Assembly: GCA_041739875.1 (NCBI GenBank)
Contig: JBGSNA010000367.1
Location: 33,730 to 97,729, forward strand
Direction of reading: 5' to 3'
DNA from: JBBSJZ01 sp041739875
GTDB lineage: Bacteria > Planctomycetota > Planctomycetia > Pirellulales > Pirellulaceae
DNA: 64,000 nucleotides
The notes under the pieces were generated by a model, which made no database searches, was not told the DNA's origin, and saw only the letters and a list, made by a program, of their open reading frames with translations. The first letter of the stretch is position 1. Each line of letters starts with the position of its first letter. The translations under genes were made by a program, and so were the position numbers. Positions 9,631 through 17,100 of this stretch are shown here, one piece after another.

Positions 9631-12168
9631 ATGTCCAACGTGCCTGATTCGAACTCACCAAGCAAAACACCTTCGAGCAGCGACATTAAGTTTGCTGACA
9701 TCGCTGTCTTGAATGATCCCAACAAGCCATTCGATGATGAAGGCTTGTTTGCACGCGACGTCGATGGACAACTGATTCGCGTCGAAAAAGCGACTGCGTC
9801 TGAACTCGATGAAGACGTCCATTTGACCATCGATGGTATGGAAATCACCGTCAAAAAAGCCGTGCCCACGCGAGACAGCCAAGGGAACATTCAACGCGAT
9901 CGCAATGGTGAACCGATTCCGCGTGCGACGACGATCTTCGATGCCACGAGCCTAGCTTTCGTTCGCAATCCGGGCGACCCGCATCCAATCCCTGCACTTT
10001 GCCACAAAGAACACTTACCGCCCGTCGGCGTATGTCGTGTTTGCGTCGTCGAAGCGGCCGAGATGAGCCGCCGAGGGATGCGTAAAAAGCTCGTGCCATC
10101 GTGCGTGCAACGCATTAGCGAGGGCATGATCGTCAATACGATCAACAGCCAAGCCGACCCCGAAGCAGCACAACGTGTGAAAGCGGCGAGCAGCACCGTC
10201 GTCGAATTGCTTGTTGCCGACCACTTACCGAACCAGCAAAAGGACGCACCTGGAAACGAACTGGCCGCAATCGCCAAGCGCCTCGGCATTAGTCAATCAC
10301 GATTCGCTCCGCTGGATATAAAACGTGGTCAAGACGACAGCAGCCAAATGATATCGGTCGACCACGACCAGTGCATCTTGTGCGGACGTTGCCAACGTGG
10401 CTGCAATTGGATCAAGCACAACAACGTGATTGGACGTGGCGAGAAAGGATACGAATCGCGGATTATTTTTGACCTCGATGATCCAATGGGCACGAGCTCC
10501 TGCGTTTCTTGCGGCGAATGTGCTATCAGCTGTCCCACCGGCGCTCTTGAATTCCAAACCTCCTTCATCCAGACCCAAATCAAGCGGGTCCAGGATGAGA
10601 TGATCGAGGAAAAGAAGGATGGCGAGATTGTCACGGCTGACGAGATGATCAAGTATCCGCTCTTCTCAGGGATCCCGTACAAGTTTCTCCAGTTCAATGG
10701 CGCTGCGGTCGTTCGCCGGATGCTCAAGAAAGGCGACGTGCTTTGCCGCGAAGGAGAATACGGTTCAACCGCGTTCATTATTCTCTCGGGCAAGTTCGAG
10801 ATTTTCCTCAATACGACTCGCGGAGCCGTTCGCAACCAATCCGCCGGTGGACTACGCGGGCTACTTGGCGGGCTGAAAACGGTTATCACCAAAGTCGGTG
10901 GCAAAGCGAGACTCAGTGACGTGGGTGCCGCTTCGTTGAGTGAGAACGAGCGGATCTTCCGAGGCCCCGAGGACTTGATACTCGGCGAAATGACGTGCAT
11001 GAACCGCTACCCGCGTTCTGCAACCGTCGTTGCTGCGGAAGATTCCGAGGTCCTCGAAATTCGTCGCAATGTTCTGTTCATGTTGCAACGCAACGCGGTC
11101 AGCCGTGATATCCTCGATCGTATCTATCGAAAAAGATCGCTCAGCGGTCAACTCGCGTCGCTGCCAATCTTTGAAACACTCGATGAGGCAAAACGTAAAG
11201 CGGCAGGTGAATTTCTTCGAGACAAAGCCGATCTTGTATCCGTCGACCCAGGACAAACAATTTTCAAACAAGGCGATATTGCCGATGCATATTATGTTAA
11301 TCGGCTAGGATTTGTAAAAGTCACCCAGGCCTACGGACGCGACGAACGTGTCTTAAACTATCTCGGCCCCGGCAACGGATTCGGCGATATCGGATTGCTC
11401 AGCCGTATAGGTGATTTGCTCGGTGGATCGTTGGGTCAAAAGAGCAAGCGTGGCGTTCGCACCGCAACGTGCTCAGCTTTAGATCACGTCGAATTGATTC
11501 GAATTCGTGGCGAGCACTTTAGTGAGCTCGTTGAACGATACCCGGAACTCGGCGAAGCTCTCGCTGAAAAGGCCAAGCAAATACTTGATCGTGATGAAGC
11601 CTCGCGCAAGCGATTGCAAGCTGTCGCGGCGGACGATTTCCTCGATCAAGGTTTGTTCCTCGCGCAAAGTTTGCTGGTTCTCGATCTCGAACGATGCACA
11701 CGTTGTGACGAGTGCACGAAAGCCTGTGCTGATACACACGAAGGCGTTACAAGACTGGTTCGCGATGGCTTGCGTTTTGACAAATACTTGGTCGCAAGTA
11801 GTTGTCGCTCATGCATGGACCCGTACTGCTTGGTCGGTTGTCCCGTCGATGCCATCCACCGCAATGGTGAAACTCTCGAAATTGAGATCGAAGACTACTG
11901 CATCGGCTGCGGTCTTTGCGCTGAAAATTGTCCCTACGGCAATATCAACATGCACGGGTTCCCAAAGCAGGAAGTCGACGAGAATGGCAAGTTGCGACTG
12001 GTTTTCGAAGAACGCGGTGGAAAGAAACTTCCGGTCGTACAACAACGTGCAACCACGTGCGATCTTTGCCGCAGCGTCGATGGCAAACCCAGTTGCGTTT
12101 ACGCCTGCCCGCACGAAGCTGCGTTCCGCATGTCGGGGCAACAACTGATGGAAATCGTCAAAGGCTAA
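9631..12168 (+). CDS. NuoG-like / dual cNMP-binding / DmsB-type ferredoxin fusion
   Basis: 845 residues, cytoplasmic. Order: 2Fe-2S domain with ligands near C124, C135/C138 and C157; a NuoG-like linker in which the usual HxxxCxxCxxxxxC cluster is lost (DHLPNQQKDAP remains); two 4Fe-4S motifs (CILCGRCQRGC ~249, CVSCGECAISCP ~290); a cyclic-nucleotide-binding domain at ~348-490, interrupted by a G/L/K-rich insert; a second such domain at ~510-647; then a DmsB/NrfC-like ferredoxin with four clusters (~689-828: CTRCDECTKAC, CRSCMDPYCLVGCP, CIGCGLCAENCP, CDLC...CVYACP). It follows NuoEF by 2 bases, so it probably takes electrons from it. The cNMP domains suggest gating by a nucleotide, but ligand binding is unproven because the phosphate-binding cassettes are divergent. 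Confidence 0.88.
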   Translation: MSNVPDSNSPSKTPSSSDIKFADIAVLNDPNKPFDDEGLFARDVDGQLIRVEKATASELDEDVHLTIDGMEITVKKAVPTRDSQGNIQRDRNGEPIPRATTIFDATSLAFVRNPGDPHPIPALCHKEHLPPVGVCRVCVVEAAEMSRRGMRKKLVPSCVQRISEGMIVNTINSQADPEAAQRVKAASSTVVELLVADHLPNQQKDAPGNELAAIAKRLGISQSRFAPLDIKRGQDDSSQMISVDHDQCILCGRCQRGCNWIKHNNVIGRGEKGYESRIIFDLDDPMGTSSCVSCGECAISCPTGALEFQTSFIQTQIKRVQDEMIEEKKDGEIVTADEMIKYPLFSGIPYKFLQFNGAAVVRRMLKKGDVLCREGEYGSTAFIILSGKFEIFLNTTRGAVRNQSAGGLRGLLGGLKTVITKVGGKARLSDVGAASLSENERIFRGPEDLILGEMTCMNRYPRSATVVAAEDSEVLEIRRNVLFMLQRNAVSRDILDRIYRKRSLSGQLASLPIFETLDEAKRKAAGEFLRDKADLVSVDPGQTIFKQGDIADAYYVNRLGFVKVTQAYGRDERVLNYLGPGNGFGDIGLLSRIGDLLGGSLGQKSKRGVRTATCSALDHVELIRIRGEHFSELVERYPELGEALAEKAKQILDRDEASRKRLQAVAADDFLDQGLFLAQSLLVLDLERCTRCDECTKACADTHEGVTRLVRDGLRFDKYLVASSCRSCMDPYCLVGCPVDAIHRNGETLEIEIEDYCIGCGLCAENCPYGNINMHGFPKQEVDENGKLRLVFEERGGKKLPVVQQRATTCDLCRSVDGKPSCVYACPHEAAFRMSGQQLMEIVKG

Positions 12169-12380
12169 ACTCATGCGGTCGCAGGGAACGTTCGTGAAAG
12201 AGAAACGCTTGTGAAACTGGTGTCGCCAAGAGCAACTAGCCTCCCAGTGAAAATCGCGAACGTTTTAGCCTTTCGCCTTGAGTTAAAATCTTGGTATTGG
12301 ACAATTTCTGAGTAAGTTTTACGGCGAGCCGTCTTGGATGACGTCGCCAAATCGCTGCTTTACACGGATGAAGCCCAGCC

Positions 12381-13499
12381 ATGATTCTTCGTCGCCTGAT
12401 TTGCGCCGCCTTGCTGTTCGCCCTTTCTTCAACAGCCTACGCTCAAGCTCCCAGCTTTCTTGGAAAAATATTGGGCAAGCGAGGCGTTGAAGCCGACTCC
12501 AGCAAATCCTATGACCTAACGGTTGAGGACGGTCCGTGGATGATCCTCGCAGCCAATTTTGCGGGCGAAAACTCAAGGAGTCAGGCCGAAAAACTCGTGC
12601 TTGAGATTCGACAAGATCTCAAAATGCCTGCGTTCATTCACCACGAGCATTTCGACTTCACGGGCAAAGTCAGCAAGCGAGCGGAGTTATCGGAGAACCA
12701 CCGCTATGCCAACCAATATCAATACGAAGCGTACGCAGTCCTCGTTGGTGAGTACGACACCGTCCAACACCCTGCGATCGACAAAGACCTTGCGGCCATC
12801 AAGATTGCAAAGCCGTCCGTGTTCGCTGAGACCGATACCGATGCCTCCCGTGCCGCGACGGACAGTCCGATTCCGGCTCTCAATGCCGTCAAGAAACTGA
12901 TTTACAAAAGAACGGACAAAGTCAAAGGTCCCATGGCTGGTGCCTTCGTTACTCGCAACCCTATGTTGCCTGACGACTACTTTGATGCACCACAAGTTGA
13001 TTCGTTTGTGAGCGAGCTAAACGCAGACCAAGAATTTAGCCTATTAGCATGCAAGGGTAAGTTCACCGTCATCGTAAAGACGTTTGAAGGATTCGGTAAA
13101 TTCGTAAGTGGACACGATCAGGGCGAATTTCAACCAAGCCTCGATCGTTTGAACAAGATCGGAGCTGACGCTGACAAGATGACTAAAGAGCTGAGACGCC
13201 AGGGAAAAGAAGCCTACCAATTTCACGACCGTAACCGATCGCTGGTCACGATTGGTAGTTTCGATACACTAGGTCGAGAACTACCCGATGGAGGCTTCGA
13301 GTACGACCCGGCGATTCGGGCGGTAATGCAAGAGTACAACGCTTTTAATGTGCGTCCCGAATTAGCACGTCAAGTACCACGTGGTGCAAACGGTGTGGCA
13401 AGCAATGGCGTGGCGTTGATACCTTTCGATATTAGGCCAACACCAATCGCCGTGCCAAAAGCTTCCAAGTTAAACTGGCCCGCTTTAGGAATGCGATAA
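12381..13499 (+). CDS. Exported protein of unknown function
   Basis: 372 residues with a clear signal peptide (MILRRL, hydrophobic core, AYAQA at ~18-22). I do not recognise a family. The mature part is mixed alpha/beta in appearance, with a central SPOR-like or repeat-like feel but no diagnostic motif and no membrane segment, and it has few cysteines. Its stop codon shares a base with the rdgB start (TAATG at 13497-13501), so the two genes are translationally coupled. It starts 212 bases after the redox operon, probably with its own promoter. Located in periplasm or cell surface by inference. Confidence 0.75.
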   Translation: MILRRLICAALLFALSSTAYAQAPSFLGKILGKRGVEADSSKSYDLTVEDGPWMILAANFAGENSRSQAEKLVLEIRQDLKMPAFIHHEHFDFTGKVSKRAELSENHRYANQYQYEAYAVLVGEYDTVQHPAIDKDLAAIKIAKPSVFAETDTDASRAATDSPIPALNAVKKLIYKRTDKVKGPMAGAFVTRNPMLPDDYFDAPQVDSFVSELNADQEFSLLACKGKFTVIVKTFEGFGKFVSGHDQGEFQPSLDRLNKIGADADKMTKELRRQGKEAYQFHDRNRSLVTIGSFDTLGRELPDGGFEYDPAIRAVMQEYNAFNVRPELARQVPRGANGVASNGVALIPFDIRPTPIAVPKASKLNWPALGMR

Positions 13500-14119
13500 T
13501 GTTCGATCTGGTTCTTGGTACCAACAACTCCAAAAAGCTCATTGAATTGAAGTTGTTATTGCCAGCGGATCGAATCCAACTTTCGTCGCTTGCGGATATT
13601 GACGGTTCGATTGACGTTGACGAAACGGGAACCACGTTCACGGAAAACGCAGCACTGAAAGCTACCGTTCAAGCAAAGCACCTTGGACGTTGGGTACTTG
13701 CCGAAGACAGCGGACTGACGGTTGACGCATTGGGCGGTCGTCCGGGTGTCTACTCAGCACGTTACGCTGGCGAAACCCGCGACGATGAAGCGAACAATGC
13801 CAAATTGCTCGAAGAACTAAAAAACGTACCCGATGCGAAACGCACAGCACAGTTCAATTGCTACATGTGCTTATCAGACCCGGAGGGCAACGTGAGAATC
13901 GAGACTCACGATACCTGTGGCGGTATCATCGCACAAAAACGCAGTGGTTCCGCCGGATTCGGCTACGACCCACTCTTTATTATACCGGAGTACCACCGCA
14001 CGTTTGGTGAACTCAATCTCGCTGTCAAGCAAGCGATTAGCCACCGTTCACGCGCACTTCGGAATTTCATTCCGAAGCTGCTACGCCTCATCGACAGCGA
14101 AGTCACACGCCTGGCATAA
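13499..14119 (+). CDS. rdgB: dITP/XTP pyrophosphatase (RdgB/HAM1)
   Basis: 206 residues, normal length for the family. It hydrolyses non-canonical purine NTPs (dITP, XTP) to monophosphates and PPi, cleaning the nucleotide pool in the cytoplasm. Hallmarks: LGTNNSKK at the N-terminus, EDSGL at ~75, RPGVYSARYAG, GFGYDPLF and the C-terminal SHRSRAL. The start overlaps the previous stop by one base. The gene faces the giant SdrD-repeat gene end to end with a 12-base gap. Confidence 0.95.
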   Translation: MFDLVLGTNNSKKLIELKLLLPADRIQLSSLADIDGSIDVDETGTTFTENAALKATVQAKHLGRWVLAEDSGLTVDALGGRPGVYSARYAGETRDDEANNAKLLEELKNVPDAKRTAQFNCYMCLSDPEGNVRIETHDTCGGIIAQKRSGSAGFGYDPLFIIPEYHRTFGELNLAVKQAISHRSRALRNFIPKLLRLIDSEVTRLA

Positions 14120-14136
14120 GCGCACCGCAGCTTATG
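14115..14136. terminator. Stem-loop holding both convergent stop codons
   Basis: CATAAGC at 14115-14121 and GCTTATG at 14130-14136 form perfect 7-base arms around an 8-base loop. The arms contain the TAA of rdgB and the TAA (opposite strand) of the giant gene. There is no T-tract, so termination is possible but not shown. Confidence 0.35.
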
Positions 14137-17100
14137 TTCCGTAGTTGTAGTAACCAGGCTCATCTTTGCCGTCGCCGTCCCAGTCACCAACAACAGGTTG
14201 GCTCTTGTTGCTTTCGCGCGGAACTTCAATTCGCAGATCATTTCCGGTGAGTCGTCGGTCACCGTCGGTATCGATGATCCACAGGTCGCCACGAATGACA
14301 CCGATCTCGTCGATCCCGTCGCCAGTGAAATCGCCGGCGATCGGCTCGTCACCTGGCAACTCACCGTACTCGGCTCGAGTATCCTTGTCGGTCCAACGAC
14401 CATCTCCGTCAGCATCAAGCAGCCATTGTCCGCTACGGAACACGGCGATTTGGTCGATGCCGTCCCCGTTCCAGTCGCCTGTGATCGGCGTATCGACTTG
14501 CTCGCCATAACTGAAGACGTGATCGACCGCATCCGCTCGAAGCACACCCTCGTTGCCGCGACGCATCAATCGCTTGCGGTCATCACCGCGGGATTCAGTA
14601 CCAACGAGTTGTTCACGACTGACATCACGTCGACGCATGTTGGCCGGGTCAGGCAACCCTGGCTCGTCTTTGATGCGCTGCGGATCGCGTTGCCACTGAC
14701 GGCCGAAGATACCGATGTCGTCTTTTCCGTCACCGTCCCAGTCCCCGACAACAGGTCGATCTAGTTCGGTGCCAAGCCGAATCCAAAGGTCACCCTCGTC
14801 CCAATGACCATTACCGTTGAAGTCTACAAACCACTTCCCGGCAACGAACAGCACCGCTTCATCAATTCCATTTCCGTCAAAGTCACCGGCCATCGCAATC
14901 GCGTCTTCGTCGCCAAGCAACATCACTTCGGACTTGCTCAAACGTTTGCCGCGACGATCAACTAGCGTCCATTTTCCTTTCGAGCGATTATTCGAATCCC
15001 ATGCCTCGCGAGATTGTTGGGCGTTCGCGAACTTCACTAACTCGTCAACAGTTGCATCGGACTGTGGTAAACCACCGTTGATCACGCTCAAATGCCAAGA
15101 CACAGCCCATTCATCATCCGCTTGCATCGTTCTTCGAAATTCGAGAGGTGACGCATAACTGACCAAACGTATTGGGTTCAAGAAGTTTTCAATCGGCGTA
15201 TCAACTCTCGGCGTCACCGGCTTGGGCTGATCCACGAGCGGGATCAATACCAATGGATCCACAATGATTTCGCTGAAGTTATTGGAAACGCTTTGATCGC
15301 CGGGCGCAAGCGAAATATTTAAAATCGCGTCGTTCCGCGGATCGGTTAACTCACTGGCCGCAAGCGTTTGGATCACGATCTCGTTCGCGTCATCCTTTCG
15401 ATCCGCAACGTTTACCGCGACACCACCGCTTGAGCCGGCAACGTCGAGCCCGTCGAAATAGTCATCGGGCTGCACTTGGTAGACGTGATAGGTACCTGGA
15501 CGCAATCCCGTGAACTCATAGAATCCATTCTCATCCGTTTGCACGCGAATCGGGCCATCGGGATACGTTCCCGGCAGCGTCCTATCCGCCGTAAAGGGCT
15601 GGCCCAAAACGTTCCGCAACTCCAGCGTCACACCGCCGATTCGTGCGTCGTCTTCTGTGAGCAAGCCATCTTTAAATTCACGCAGTCGCGCTGGATCCGG
15701 CGCACTAGCGAGTGTGATCGCATCACCATCTTGAAACACGAATCCAGAAATCGTTGCTGGCGGAACTTCTGGAAAATTGTACTCGACACCTTGCGTTCCA
15801 CCGACCAGCGTGATGCCGACGATCAAGTCATCAACCGTGGAATCGCCACCGGCGGAGCCAACGACCTGACCCCCGTGAAAGAGACCGCTGGGCTGGGTCT
15901 CTCGCACCGCGTAAACACCGGGAGCTAACCCATCGAATCGATAGAGCCCAAGAGAATCCGTTCGAGTTTGCGAGACAACGGCGCGCGCATCATTTAGCAA
16001 TTCAACAAGAACGCCAGGAAGAGGCACTTCCCCACCATCAAATTTCTGGTTGACGTCCTTTTCCTTCCAAACTCGCCCAGAAATCGAAGAAGGCGGCAAC
16101 TCACAAAAGTCATAATTGATGACGTTTGTTCCTGCCTGGAGCTGTAACGTCAGCAGGTCATCGCCCAACACGCGACCACCTCCGCTACCCACCACTTGCC
16201 CACCTTGGAAGTAGCCATCGGGCTGTTCCTCGAAGATTATATATTCCCCGGGTGCTAGTTCATCAAAATGATATTCACCATCCGAGTTGGTCTTGGTTGT
16301 TCGCAGGACGTTTCCGAGCGTATCACGTAGCTGAATCACGACGCCCTCAAGCGGAGCCTCGCCCTCGTCGCGAATACAGTCGTGGTTGGCATCAACATAC
16401 ACAACTCCTGAAATTGACGATGGCGGCAACTCACAGAAGTCATAGTCGACAAGATTTTGTCCCGCTGGGATCGCTACGCCAAGCAAGTCGTCGCCAAGAA
16501 CGCGACCTCCGCCACTTCCGACCGTTTGGCCGCCCTGGTAAAAGCCGTCTGGCTGTTGCTCAAAAACTTGATAGTCACCCGGTGCAAGCCCACCGAACGT
16601 GTAGCGTCCGCTCGCGTCGGTTTGTGTCGTTTCGATAACGCGTCCCGATGCGTCACGAAGTTGAATGACGACGCCAGCAAGCGGTGGTTCATCTTCGTCT
16701 CGTTCGCAATCCGCGTCGAGATCGACATACACCACACCACTAATCGATGACGGTTCAAGCTCACAAAAATTGTATTGCGTGAGTCGCTCGCCCCAAGCAA
16801 TTGGGATACGTGAGATCACGTCCTGCTTTGAATCATCGCCACCGGCGCTTCCAGCTTTTTGGCCGCCTTGGATCCAACCGACAGGTTGAATCTCGCGAAC
16901 CATGTAGCTCCCCGCCATTAGATTACTAAACAAATAACGCCCATTCGCGTCCGTGTTGGCTGTCGCGACAAGTTTGCCAGCGTCATCGTACAATTCGACA
17001 AGAACACCCGAGATGGGTGCTTCGTCCATGTCAAACTCGCAATCACCGTCTCGGTCGGAGAAGACAAATCCACTGATCTCTGCTGGCGGACGCTCGCAGA

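Noticed and set aside
7835..12168. A complex I (nuo) operon
   Set aside because: Only NuoE, NuoF and NuoG-like parts occur; no NuoB, C, D, H, L, M or N-type genes are in the window.
7835..12168. NAD-reducing hydrogenase or formate dehydrogenase
   Set aside because: No NiFe/FeFe hydrogenase large subunit or molybdopterin domain is present nearby.
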